21,077 nt of DNA from a virus. Position 1 is the stretch's first letter. Every line of letters begins with the position of its first letter. The translations under genes and the position numbers were made by a program. Below are positions 1-7,915 of this stretch, piece after piece. The notes under the pieces are model-generated. The model searched no databases and was not told the origin of the DNA. It saw only the letters and a list, made by a program, of their open reading frames with translations. The stretch covers positions 1 through 21,077 of IMG/VR virus record IMGVR_UViG_3300040781_000156; one strand, 5' to 3'.

Positions 1-1892
1 CCCGATGTTGAGGTAGTGTGGTATATGTTATCAACCGTAAGTGGCTGTGCGCCCGTTAGTGTTCGATGTGTTGTCAGGTCGCTTTCAGCTGAACGCTGAT
101 TTAACACTACAGTATCGACCTGCGTACCAAGTGGTGATGTTCTTGTTAACAAACTACCAACAACCTGTGTGAAGTTATCTGTTGTGGATTGCATTCTTAG
201 CGTGGAACCATCTATTCTACCGTACACCCCAGTGGCGCTGGTCGACTGTAACCACGATCCGTCAATAACTGTAAAATCACTGGAGGTGTGTTCGGCTGTT
301 ATCTTACCATCGAGAATCACTGTCTTCTTTGATGCATTATCTGTTGTGGTGAACGTTAGCCCTGAAGCATCAAGTTGCGATGTGTTGACGCCATTTGTTT
401 GTTGTAGTTGCTCACCATCAAGCGATGAATAATTTGTGGCTGTTTTCATTGATTCAATCAATCCACCCACTATAGTGGTTGTATTGTTTGATGTTCCATT
501 GAAGGACACAAATGTTGGCCCTTCAATGGATGTGTAGTAAGCAGATGTTCCAAGAACGGATTTGAATTCTGCAGCGTCAATTGAAATATCATCGTTGTCG
601 ACACCGAAACGATAACGGTTAATCAACCCTGAAGTTTGTCCTTCAAGAGATACGAAGCCGGGACCATTTCCAGCACCGTACAGAAAATCTTTTGTGACGA
701 GAGTGTATCCACTGTCGCTCAATTCGGTGGAAGGGGTATACGCTTTACCTTGATTAGCGCTGTATGTATCAACAACAAACGCACCAGCTGCTATATCACC
801 AAGATCATTGTCGTTGTTTGTAATTACAACCCGCTCATCTTCGATTGTGATTCGGTTAGTTTTAGTACCGTTGTGCTTGATCAACATTACGTGGTCAATG
901 TTGGAGTTAAAGCCTGTAGGCCCTTGTACCAGTGTTAGCTCCGCTCGTGTTACCCCCGTCTCATTAAACATTACTGTTGGGTTGTGGTTCACTGTGCCAT
1001 CGGGTGAGGATACAATCAGTTGTCCGCCAACAGCGTTGGATATTTCTAACGGACCTTCCATCGTTTGGGAACCAGTTTTCGCGACGAATCCAGATCCCGC
1101 AATGTAGTCTTTCGTCACCAATGTGTTGCCTGGGTGTGCTGCTGTGATCGTCTCACTTATACGGATTGTTCCATTCCCTAGCGTTGAGCCTGTTCCTTTC
1201 TCATACACCAAACCATCATCTTGCATACGAAGGCGAGCAATCCAACTTGAAGATGTCACGTTCTCCTTAGACCACACAAGATGGTCAGTGTCTGACGAGA
1301 ACGCGTTACCGTTCAAATCAACGACGCCTGGTTCAAATGTGGACGGATCCTGAATTAATGCGATTTGTCCTTTGATTCCGGCTGTATCGTACATTTCCAA
1401 ACTTGTTGAAACACCAGCACCTGATATGGACATTCGAATGCTAGGAGCAGAGTTGACGATATCTACGTTTCCTGACATCGTGCCGCCCGTTAGTGGCAAG
1501 AACAGGTCTGGGTCGGCACCGGCAGTTTGCCAAACCGGTGTCCCTGTCGGATCAACACAAACATAAAGCTTATTATCAGTTGTGTTATACCACTCCTGCC
1601 CCCTAACAGGTTTATTGATACCTGTGCTGACCCCATCCGGGTTGTATGTGGCTGACGCAGCTGATAGTTTGCTTACGGGGCGCGGTGGATTAGATCCAGC
1701 TTCCTCAGGACATGCAAAATTTTCAAGAATACGCAGTTGGTTTTGGTCAACACCACGACCCCAATTCAGTGTACCTTGACCATACAGGTCAAGATCTGTG
1801 ACACCAGACGTTCCCGACGGTCCGTTTAACTGGCCTGGTGAAATTGTGATTGCACTGCCGCCATTTGTGTACTTAATCTGGTAAATTGCCAT
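1..1892 (-). CDS. Tail fibre/adhesin protein, paralogue of the upstream gene (3' end outside window)
   Basis: I translated this frame by hand from an ATG at 1890-1892. It stays open to the window edge, giving at least 630 codons, so the C-terminus is missing. A strong ribosome site (AGGAGC) lies 6 bases before the ATG. The protein starts MAIYQIKYTNGG and its first 130 or so residues are very close to the start of the neighbouring 872-residue protein. That region includes the shared blocks DLDLYGQGTLNWG, GVDQNQLR and AGADPDLFLPLTGG. A second block of high similarity, around residues 425-560, contains NGVNTSQLDASGLTFTTT. The sequence is rich in Thr, Ser, Gly and Asn, with many short beta-type segments and a VTKDY motif common in phage fibres. 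I infer a virion fibre or side-tail adhesin; the family is not identified exactly. Confidence 0.8.
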   Translation of the reverse strand, partial: MAIYQIKYTNGGSAITISPGQLNGPSGTSGVTDLDLYGQGTLNWGRGVDQNQLRILENFACPEEAGSNPPRPVSKLSAASATYNPDGVSTGINKPVRGQEWYNTTDNKLYVCVDPTGTPVWQTAGADPDLFLPLTGGTMSGNVDIVNSAPSIRMSISGAGVSTSLEMYDTAGIKGQIALIQDPSTFEPGVVDLNGNAFSSDTDHLVWSKENVTSSSWIARLRMQDDGLVYEKGTGSTLGNGTIRISETITAAHPGNTLVTKDYIAGSGFVAKTGSQTMEGPLEISNAVGGQLIVSSPDGTVNHNPTVMFNETGVTRAELTLVQGPTGFNSNIDHVMLIKHNGTKTNRITIEDERVVITNNDNDLGDIAAGAFVVDTYSANQGKAYTPSTELSDSGYTLVTKDFLYGAGNGPGFVSLEGQTSGLINRYRFGVDNDDISIDAAEFKSVLGTSAYYTSIEGPTFVSFNGTSNNTTTIVGGLIESMKTATNYSSLDGEQLQQTNGVNTSQLDASGLTFTTTDNASKKTVILDGKITAEHTSSDFTVIDGSWLQSTSATGVYGRIDGSTLRMQSTTDNFTQVVGSLLTRTSPLGTQVDTVVLNQRSAESDLTTHRTLTGAQPLTVDNIYHTTSTS

Positions 1893-1940
1893 GAATGCTC
1901 CTGTAAACACAACACGGACCGCGAATAGATCCAGGTGTTG

Positions 1941-1948
1941 TATTTACA
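1941..1948 (-). promoter_or_regulatory. Possible T4-type late promoter box (TGTAAATA)
   Basis: On the minus strand this reads TGTAAATA followed by CAACACC, about 50 bases before the start of the second fibre gene. It is one mismatch from the T4 late consensus TATAAATA. The perfect box at 4633-4640 is also followed by ACACC, which makes a shared late signal plausible. Position and similarity only; there is no direct evidence of activity. Confidence 0.35.
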
Positions 1949-1974
1949 AGGAACGTCACATGGCGTAAACTTTA

Positions 1975-4593
1975 TTAACTACCCGATGTGATCAACAACC
2001 ACTTATTGCCTATAGCTATGTAAGCGTGGTTGGTGTACACTGCCCCCTGGACTTGATTGAACGGGTCAGAAGGTGGTACTGATGGACTACCACCCGCTGC
2101 TGCTATCCAAATATCACCTGTTCTAGCTCTTGCGTCATCTGGATCACCACCTGCAGAGATGCCTCGTTGGTTTCGGTCATCAGCATTTTCAATTCTCGGA
2201 GCTTCTTGTTGCGTCCATATGTTGGCCGCAAAATCGAAACGCTTATTGGTTTGTATGCCATTATCTCTAGTTAAGTTCATCTGCGTTCGGTTGGTGTCAG
2301 CCTCTGATGTACCCGCGGATGCCTCACCTTTAATCGTAACGGTGTTATTGCCAGCATCATAGAACATTCCACCCTTGGATTCATTGGTGATGGTGGAACT
2401 ATTCACGTCACCTTCCCAGAATTGATAACCAACTGTGCCAGGTTCGCTGAATCCCTTCGTCCACATCTTCACGCCAAAGTGGTTGTTTGTGTTATTGACG
2501 TTGTTTGTACCACCCTCACCTGATATGTGGACGCCTCTTTCCGCAATTGTCAATGCCGTTTTTTGAATGTTGTTTGTGTACTTCGTTAATCGTAACGTAT
2601 CGCCGCCACCGTCACCCGTGGCACCATTTGCTGACATCCACTCAACACCGCCACCTTTTGTGTGGCCTGTAATCGTATCATAAATCGTACTCGCACCCCC
2701 AGTGTAAAAAAGCATGCCACCGTCACCTGATAGAGTGCCACCTGGGACAATTGCGTGTATGAAAGCACCGCTGTTAGTTGATCCCAATTTCAACAACCCC
2801 GGTTGTAGCTCTGCATATCTTGATTGGATGCCACTAGGGTCGTCATATTGTTGTAGGGTACTGCCGACAATGTGTGTGTAATCTCTTCCGTTGGTAACAT
2901 CTGGGCCGATTTTGAGTGAATTTGTCATTGTTCCAACACCACCCTCAATTACGGTCTGTCCATCAACAGAGTCCGTTGATCGAAAATATGGTCCATTAAT
3001 AACGGTGTCATTTCCTGTAGATGCTTGAAATGTTACATTACCGTCCTGTATTACAGTGTTCCTCGTAGTTGCGTTGGTGGTTGTGAAAGTCAGGCCCGAC
3101 GCGTCAAGTTGTGATGTGTTTACGCCGTTTACTTGGTTCAACCGTTCACCGTCCATCGTGCTTGTGTTTGTTCCGCCTTTCTTCGATACAATACTTGCGC
3201 CGAATATTGTCGTGGAATCGTTTGTTGATCCATTTTGCGACTCGAATGTTGGACCATCGATGGATGTATAGAAATTGAAAGCCCCAGTAATAGACTTGAA
3301 AGATGCTCGTTCGATTGTGATGTCGTTGTTGGGGACGCCGAATTTGTAGATTCCGTCCATATCCGTCGTCTGTGATGTGAGTGATACGTAATTTCCTTCG
3401 ACATAGTCCTTGGTTGTTAGCGTGTACTGGCTGTCACCAGATGTTGTGGATGGTGTATGTATCTTACCCTGCTCTGTACCAGAGGTCCATATTGTTGTTC
3501 CGTTGATTGGCGTTTGTCCGGTGATAAACACCTTATCATCTTCTAGCGTTACACGTGTCCGTTCTACAGACCCAACACGTTTTGCCAGAGTCAGGTGGTC
3601 AATGCTACCTGACTGTTGGTCCAGATACAGAACACCTTTTAAGTTGGTGGTGTTGTCATAAAACTCAAGGTTGACATCTGAAGTGTCGCCTGTGGAGCGT
3701 AGGCGTAGACGGGGAGCACCCTCAACAATGTCGAGGGCACCCGTCATCGTTTGGGTTGATGTTACATCCTTCCGGACAACACGATTTTCAAGTTCTGCCT
3801 TCTCATCGGCGACCCATTTCTTTGTTGTCAGTGTTGATTCGGTGTGAATTGTTGTGACAGGCGTGTCCACGCGAATCGTTCCATTGCCAACACGTCCACC
3901 AGTGTTTTTACGAATGACGATGCCATCGTCTTGGATGCGGAGTTGGTTGATCCACTGGCTTGAATTCACATTCTCCTTAGATAAAACGAGATGGTCTGTA
4001 TTTGACGGATATACCACCTGATTTGGAGTGTCTGGGTAGCCAGTGTCTGCTGGATATGCTGGAATTACTGTTGGGTCCACAACAGTTGGATCTTGCACCA
4101 ACTCAAGTTTACCCTTGATGCCACCACTATCTAACAAACCGTAACGTGGTGTGACGCCTACTTGATCTACAACACCTGTGAGCAATCCGCCCGTTAGCGG
4201 CAAGAATAAATCAGGATCAGCACCTGCCGTATCCCACGTTCCGCTACCAGATGAATTTTTACAAATATACAACTTTCCGTCGGTTAGGTTATACCACAAC
4301 TGTCCTACCGTTGGATGGTTAATACCGGTGCTAACACCATCACCACTATATCCTGAAACACCCATATCGTCTTTGTTTACGGGACGAAGAGTGCTGCCAA
4401 CAGCTTGTGGACACGCCCAGCATTCCAACAAACGTAGTTGGTTTTGGTCGACGCCAGCACCCCAATTTAGCGTACCTTGACCGTACAGATCGAGATCAGT
4501 TACAGGGTTTGTGCTTGCTGAACCATTCACCGAACCAGGTTGGATTGTGATTGTGTTTACACCACTGGTGTACTTAATCTGATAGATTGCCAT
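1975..4593 (-). CDS. Tail fibre/adhesin protein, 872 aa
   Basis: Starts with ATG at 4591-4593, preceded by a GGTGAG ribosome site 5 bases upstream. The N-terminal 130 or so residues hold a conserved module with DLDLYGQGTLNWG, GQLWYNLTDGKLYIC (the W-Y-N / K-L-Y pattern seen in many phage fibre proteins) and PLTGG. The central part consists of Thr/Ser/Asn-rich beta-like repeats, with LTTKxxV segments near residues 265 and 385. The C-terminus ends in a compact module with TGDIW and HAYIAIGNKWLL. It shares its start and a central block with the next gene downstream but differs elsewhere, so the two look like duplicated and then diverged fibre genes. It is likely expressed late. The precise role (long fibre, short fibre or whisker) cannot be decided. 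Confidence 0.82.
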   Translation of the reverse strand: MAIYQIKYTSGVNTITIQPGSVNGSASTNPVTDLDLYGQGTLNWGAGVDQNQLRLLECWACPQAVGSTLRPVNKDDMGVSGYSGDGVSTGINHPTVGQLWYNLTDGKLYICKNSSGSGTWDTAGADPDLFLPLTGGLLTGVVDQVGVTPRYGLLDSGGIKGKLELVQDPTVVDPTVIPAYPADTGYPDTPNQVVYPSNTDHLVLSKENVNSSQWINQLRIQDDGIVIRKNTGGRVGNGTIRVDTPVTTIHTESTLTTKKWVADEKAELENRVVRKDVTSTQTMTGALDIVEGAPRLRLRSTGDTSDVNLEFYDNTTNLKGVLYLDQQSGSIDHLTLAKRVGSVERTRVTLEDDKVFITGQTPINGTTIWTSGTEQGKIHTPSTTSGDSQYTLTTKDYVEGNYVSLTSQTTDMDGIYKFGVPNNDITIERASFKSITGAFNFYTSIDGPTFESQNGSTNDSTTIFGASIVSKKGGTNTSTMDGERLNQVNGVNTSQLDASGLTFTTTNATTRNTVIQDGNVTFQASTGNDTVINGPYFRSTDSVDGQTVIEGGVGTMTNSLKIGPDVTNGRDYTHIVGSTLQQYDDPSGIQSRYAELQPGLLKLGSTNSGAFIHAIVPGGTLSGDGGMLFYTGGASTIYDTITGHTKGGGVEWMSANGATGDGGGDTLRLTKYTNNIQKTALTIAERGVHISGEGGTNNVNNTNNHFGVKMWTKGFSEPGTVGYQFWEGDVNSSTITNESKGGMFYDAGNNTVTIKGEASAGTSEADTNRTQMNLTRDNGIQTNKRFDFAANIWTQQEAPRIENADDRNQRGISAGGDPDDARARTGDIWIAAAGGSPSVPPSDPFNQVQGAVYTNHAYIAIGNKWLLITSGS

Positions 4594-4607
4594 TAATTCT
4601 CACCCGT

Positions 4608-4622
4608 GGCACAGAATGTGCC
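4608..4622 (-). other. Small hairpin in the leader of the 872-aa fibre gene
   Basis: GGCACA-TTC-TGTGCC is a perfect 6-bp stem with a 3-base loop, between the late-type box and the start codon of the fibre gene. No T-run follows it, so a terminator is unlikely. It could stabilise the 5' end of the late transcript. Confidence 0.4.
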
Positions 4623-4632
4623 TATTTGGTGT

Positions 4633-4640
4633 TATTTATA
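4633..4640 (-). promoter_or_regulatory. T4-type late promoter box (perfect TATAAATA)
   Basis: A perfect match to the T4 late-promoter core TATAAATA on the minus strand, 40 bases before the 872-aa fibre start. It overlaps the last codons of the preceding gene (its TAA stop lies inside the box). In T4 this core is read by the phage sigma factor gp55 with gp33 and the clamp gp45. A structural gene directly downstream fits that class. Confidence 0.6.
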
Positions 4641-5316
4641 GCGAAAGAGCTTCGATGTAAACTTTCATCTGATCAACATCTTCGGGTTGGTTCGTAAACT
4701 TCTCTGCCCAATACTTCGGACGAATGATTGATTCCATTATCATGCGATCCTCGGGTGTGCAGACGTTGGTGAAGAACACTCTGAACTTCTGGCTCTTCAG
4801 AAGTATCCACGGAGATAACCGTCGCTGTCGCAATAATTGGATAACTACTGCTGGATCAACGTTCGTGAATACTTCGCTTGCATCAGGCAAATCCAGATCA
4901 TCAGCCATCTCGTACAGAGTGTCAACAGTGATCATAGCGTGATTTGCTGGGCTCTCTTTGCGATCCATCCAGTCGATATACAACGCATACGCTTCATTGA
5001 GGGACCACATTGTTGGCGCTATACTACCCGATGTCATGATTCTGATATACGCGTCAACGTCGGGTATTTTCACCTTGCGGGCAAATTCAGCGAATTTCAG
5101 GAATGCGTTATAATAAGATGACTTCAGGAATGCTTCAGGTTTTGGAACCTGCCTGCGACTCGCTTTCATCCACTTCTGGTAGAACAACAGCGCCGCCTGA
5201 CCTGTCGGCGTCCGTAGTTCACTATCCCGTTTCATTTCTTTGCAGGCGTGTTGCATGAAACGTTTTTCGATTTTGAAACGTTTGCGGCAAAAGCTGCATT
5301 GAAAGGAGTGATCCAT
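4636..5316 (-). CDS. Conserved phage protein with N-terminal zinc finger, 226 aa
   Basis: The first 25 residues carry C7-x2-C10-x12-H23-x-C25, a short CCHC zinc-finger pattern, followed by a basic stretch. The rest is alpha-helical and charged. It contains FLKSSYYNAFLKFAEFARKV around residue 63 and LRQRRLSPWILLKSQKFR around residue 157, which recall a conserved protein I associate with T4-like phages but cannot name. The ATG follows the TAA of the probable gp62 gene directly (TAAATG), so translation is probably coupled. Its place at the end of the clamp-loader cluster suggests a nucleic-acid-related job, but the function is unknown. Confidence 0.75.
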   Translation of the reverse strand: MDHSFQCSFCRKRFKIEKRFMQHACKEMKRDSELRTPTGQAALLFYQKWMKASRRQVPKPEAFLKSSYYNAFLKFAEFARKVKIPDVDAYIRIMTSGSIAPTMWSLNEAYALYIDWMDRKESPANHAMITVDTLYEMADDLDLPDASEVFTNVDPAVVIQLLRQRRLSPWILLKSQKFRVFFTNVCTPEDRMIMESIIRPKYWAEKFTNQPEDVDQMKVYIEALSL

Positions 5317-5799
5317 TTAGGATCTACCCTTTAGTTCTTTCTTGATAGTTTTAATATCTTCAGGTTGTCTGCCCAGATGTGCAGCATACAACAAAATATC
5401 AGCATCAGACAATAATGACATCGCTTCAATTGCATCTCCAGTATTGTATCCAAAGTATTCCCTGATCACGTTTGTGATCGTCGGTGTCTTGGATGTCGCT
5501 CTGCCAGCAGCTTTCACCCACTTAACATTGCCGCCATTTCCTGATGAAGCAGCTGTGAGCAAATTAGCCATCAGTTCCTTGTGGTGAGTTAATGGGAACA
5601 CGTACGGATTAACAATTTCATTCAACATAACAACCTGACCTGCGTCTGATGTTCCTGACAGCCAGCGAGAGATTACAAGCGGATGGAACCCCTTACGTTC
5701 TTCGTCCGTCATCTTGCTGTAATATGCTTTGTTCTTCTTCCCTATGCTACCAAGCACCTGGAATATGTTGAGTTTGTGTGACTTTGTGGTAGTGTTCAT
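5317..5799 (-). CDS. 62: Probable clamp loader small subunit (gp62-like), 160 aa
   Basis: The gene-62 family subunit joins four copies of gp44 to open and load the sliding clamp onto primed DNA. The assignment rests on a diffuse pattern: a GFHPLVISRWLSGT block, a LNEIVNPYVFPLTHHKELMANLL helix pair, then a VKW motif and an EYFGYNTGDAIEAMSLL segment. The last two parallel the KW and Y-x-VNTNDAI elements of T4 gp62 in the same order. It belongs to the same gene cluster as gp44, although two genes separate them, whereas in T4 44 and 62 are adjacent. At 160 residues it is a little shorter than T4 gp62 (about 187). The upstream ribosome site is weak. A profile search could overturn this call. Confidence 0.62.
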   Translation of the reverse strand: MNTTTKSHKLNIFQVLGSIGKKNKAYYSKMTDEERKGFHPLVISRWLSGTSDAGQVVMLNEIVNPYVFPLTHHKELMANLLTAASSGNGGNVKWVKAAGRATSKTPTITNVIREYFGYNTGDAIEAMSLLSDADILLYAAHLGRQPEDIKTIKKELKGRS

Positions 5800-5828
5800 G
5801 TGTCTTATGTAACTCTAATAGTGTTGCT

Positions 5829-6173
5829 TCAATCTGCTGGTTGGTGGTTGACAGCGATCCTGCGGTTGCAAAATTTACAGGTTACAGTATGTTCGTCTGT
5901 GAGCACAAGGTGTTGGTATGGGTGAATACATTCAGCTACCATCAACTCTCGCAACTGCTGAACTTCATCAAAAATCGGCATCTTCTTGCCTTGTAGACTG
6001 ATGATTTCTTCTTCGATTGGACGCAACTTTGCCAGTAGTGTTACCATGTTGTCCATCTTACGATTCCATGAAGTTTTTTCGCTTCTATCGGAGTGGTTGG
6101 CAACAGTTTCGAAGGTACGGCGTTCGAGTTCTTGTTCAGGTGTTTCATTCTCAGGTTTGGAGCGTCTAGCCAT
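5829..6173 (-). CDS. Conserved small phage protein with Cys/His cluster, 114 aa
   Basis: I choose the internal ATG at 6171-6173 (MARRSKPENE) rather than the longer frame from 6215, because the longer form would overlap the kinase gene by 50 bases. The chosen start overlaps the kinase stop by only 8 bases. The C-terminal half has C82-x-H84, H88 and C99-x2-C102, which could bind one zinc ion. The middle is a predicted coiled helix (residues 38-80). The motif SEKTSWNRKMDNMV looks conserved among phages as far as I recall, but no function is known to me. It sits between guanylate kinase and the probable gp62 in one transcription unit. Confidence 0.72.
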   Translation of the reverse strand: MARRSKPENETPEQELERRTFETVANHSDRSEKTSWNRKMDNMVTLLAKLRPIEEEIISLQGKKMPIFDEVQQLRELMVAECIHPYQHLVLTDEHTVTCKFCNRRIAVNHQPAD

Positions 6174-6756
6174 TGTTATTGATCTCTGGTTGTTTAGCAA
6201 GCCACAGGCAAACATTTGCCAGGGTATTTTCGTTCAACTTGTCATCAGTTATTACGTAGTCGGGGACGATACCTGTTTCGCTGAATTGTTGTTTCAGATC
6301 GTCCTGAGCGAGTCGTTCAACGATCATCTCATTTGTGTCACCACGTGCAATCATATTTTGTATCAGACGTTCTTCGGAAATGTCAAAATATACAAACATA
6401 GTTCGGATGTTGTAAAACATAGCATCCAACGAATACTTAAATGCTTTGGCTGACGATGGGGTGACAACCAATGTTACAATGTTGTCAGTAGTGGTATATT
6501 CACTAGCAGATGAACCATACAAATTGCCACCAAACTCAGTTGTCTGTACCAACTCTTGTCGTGATTGCAATTCACGGAAACGTTCCACCGTAACGAAGTG
6601 GTAATCAACACCATCCTTCTCACCTTCACGAGCCGGCCTGGTTGTTGCTGATATAGCTTTGTGAACCCCTTCGTGTTCACATAATCCCTTTTCTAGTGTG
6701 CTTTTGCCACAACCTGACGGTCCCATCAACATCAATACTATTTTATCCTTTATCAT
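6166..6756 (-). CDS. gmk: Guanylate kinase, 196 aa
   Basis: Phosphorylates GMP and dGMP to the diphosphate using ATP, feeding nucleotide synthesis. The P-loop GPSGCGKS is at residues 12-19. The GMP-binding signature TTRPAREGEKDGVDYHFV is at 38-55, followed by YG at 80-81 where the family has its Y-G-T/S loop. The length (196) is near the usual size of bacterial guanylate kinase (about 205). The start overlaps the gp44 stop as ATGA, so translation is coupled. T4 itself uses a different monophosphate kinase (gp1), so a cellular-type guanylate kinase between the clamp-loader genes is a departure from the T4 layout. Confidence 0.9.
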   Translation of the reverse strand: MIKDKIVLMLMGPSGCGKSTLEKGLCEHEGVHKAISATTRPAREGEKDGVDYHFVTVERFRELQSRQELVQTTEFGGNLYGSSASEYTTTDNIVTLVVTPSSAKAFKYSLDAMFYNIRTMFVYFDISEERLIQNMIARGDTNEMIVERLAQDDLKQQFSETGIVPDYVITDDKLNENTLANVCLWLAKQPEINNNG

Positions 6757-7679
6757 ACCATACCCAATTGTATAAACATAGAGGCCGCGTTGATTTCGGG
6801 ATCAGCAACTAATGAGTGTTTGTATAGATGTTCAGCGATGATCACCATTCCGTCTTCCCACTTAGACTGATCTTGAAACTTTGGTGCTTTGTCCAGGTTC
6901 TCATACAAGAATCGATAGACGTCTTCCCACTCCTCTGCTGCGACATTACCACAAGCTAACATTCTAGCTTGTTGCCAGTTGTCTGCATTTAATGCATCCA
7001 GTAAAGCGAATTTGTAATCACTATCTTCACCATTTTGTGAAATATCACCAAGTACACCATCGTTGGTATTCTGTTGCAGGAGGTTGACGATCTTACGTAT
7101 ATCTGGATACCCAACTGCAACATACTTGTCAAGTAGATCCAAATCAAATTTGACACCTTCAGCAAGAAGAATCTTGCACGCATATTCAGTAATATCATCT
7201 TGGTTGGATGCTTTGAATCTGAAGTGTTGACAACGCGACTTGATCGCTGGAATGATTTTATTCTCGTAGTTGCAAGTTAAGATGAAACGAACCTGCTCCG
7301 AATACTCTTCCATTAGACGACGCAAGACTGCTTGACCGTTTGGTGTGATGTAATCAGCTTCTTCCAAGTTTACTATCTTGAAATCACCCATTGCAAACGT
7401 CATGACGAAGTTCTTAATCTTGTCTCGCATTACATCAACGGAGTTTTCATCGGATGCGTTGATCACCATAATGTCCATTGGATCAATATCCAGATGCGAC
7501 ATTAGTATTTTAGCTATTGATGTCTTTCCTGACCCTTGAACCCCTGATAACAACAGGTGCGGAATGGTCTGGTCTGATATGAACCGTTCAAATGCGTTCT
7601 TCTGCTTGTCGTCGTGAAATACATATTCGCTTAATTCGGTTGGGCGGTACGCTTCGACCCAAAGTGCGTGTGTGCTCAT
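6753..7679 (-). CDS. 44: Clamp loader large subunit (AAA+ ATPase gp44), 308 aa
   Basis: An ATPase of the replication clamp loader. The N-terminus has the family start W-x-E-x-YRP (residues 7-13). Walker A is GVQGSGKT (46-53). Walker B reads KIVNLEEAD (101-109), with Asn-Leu-Glu-Glu in place of the more usual Asp-Glu pair. The SRC arginine-finger motif is at 148-150 (IKSRCQHF). A helical C-terminal domain follows. The length is close to T4 gp44 (319). It is the first gene after a promoter-like sequence and heads the cluster gp44, kinase, small protein, probable gp62 and zinc-finger protein. Confidence 0.93.
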   Translation of the reverse strand: MSTHALWVEAYRPTELSEYVFHDDKQKNAFERFISDQTIPHLLLSGVQGSGKTSIAKILMSHLDIDPMDIMVINASDENSVDVMRDKIKNFVMTFAMGDFKIVNLEEADYITPNGQAVLRRLMEEYSEQVRFILTCNYENKIIPAIKSRCQHFRFKASNQDDITEYACKILLAEGVKFDLDLLDKYVAVGYPDIRKIVNLLQQNTNDGVLGDISQNGEDSDYKFALLDALNADNWQQARMLACGNVAAEEWEDVYRFLYENLDKAPKFQDQSKWEDGMVIIAEHLYKHSLVADPEINAASMFIQLGMV

Positions 7680-7690
7680 AAGTGTTATTT

Positions 7691-7708
7691 GATCTCCTAG
7701 ATGAGATC
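7691..7708 (-). promoter_or_regulatory. 5' leader hairpin holding the gp44 Shine-Dalgarno sequence
   Basis: GATCTC-ATCTAG-GAGATC is a 6-bp perfect stem. It begins within a few bases of the expected transcription start of the promoter just upstream. The GGAG of the best ribosome site is inside the 3' arm, about 14 bases before the ATG, so folding would mask it. This could be a transcript-stabilising 5' hairpin or a translational control. Confidence 0.4.
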
Positions 7709-7738
7709 ATTATACACGAAATGACTACTTCTCGGCAA
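7709..7738 (-). promoter_or_regulatory. Sigma70-type promoter upstream of gp44
   Basis: The -35 box TTGCCG (7733-7738) and a perfect -10 box TATAAT (7709-7714) are separated by 18 bases. The -35 lies in the last codons of the preceding small gene. It reads into gp44 and the genes behind it, consistent with an early promoter used by host polymerase. Confidence 0.55.
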
Positions 7739-7889
7739 CCTGCTTTGATGTATCATTGTGGTCTTGGATACGCTGCAAAATCGCTCGTTCTATTTGTTTA
7801 GGGGTCGCGTCGACAGTTGGAGCAAAAGGAAAACGCTCCAACTGTTTAACGGTATTGATCTTCGGTTTTGGTTCTTTGTCAGTAGTCAT
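7725..7889 (-). CDS. Small hypothetical protein, 54 aa
   Basis: I choose the ATG at 7887-7889 because an AGGTGGG ribosome site lies 4 bases before it. A GTG 18 bases further upstream is the alternative. The product is Lys- and Glu-rich with a helical C-terminal half (TPKQIERAILQRIQDHN) and no membrane segment. It sits between the GroES-like gene and the gp44 promoter. I do not recognise it. Confidence 0.6.
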   Translation of the reverse strand: MTTDKEPKPKINTVKQLERFPFAPTVDATPKQIERAILQRIQDHNDTSKQVAEK

Positions 7890-7907
7890 GTACCCACCTT
7901 TTGACAC

Positions 7908-7915
7908 TATTTATG
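7908..7915 (-). promoter_or_regulatory. Possible late-type promoter box (CATAAATA)
   Basis: One mismatch from TATAAATA on the minus strand. It overlaps the stop codon of the GroES-like gene and lies 19 bases before the small 54-aa gene. The stop-overlapping position repeats what is seen at 4633 and 20052. Weak on sequence alone. Confidence 0.25.

Noticed and set aside
169-1779. Series of plus-strand reading frames
   Set aside because: They are shadows of the partial fibre gene on the minus strand, which is open throughout and has a clear paralogue.
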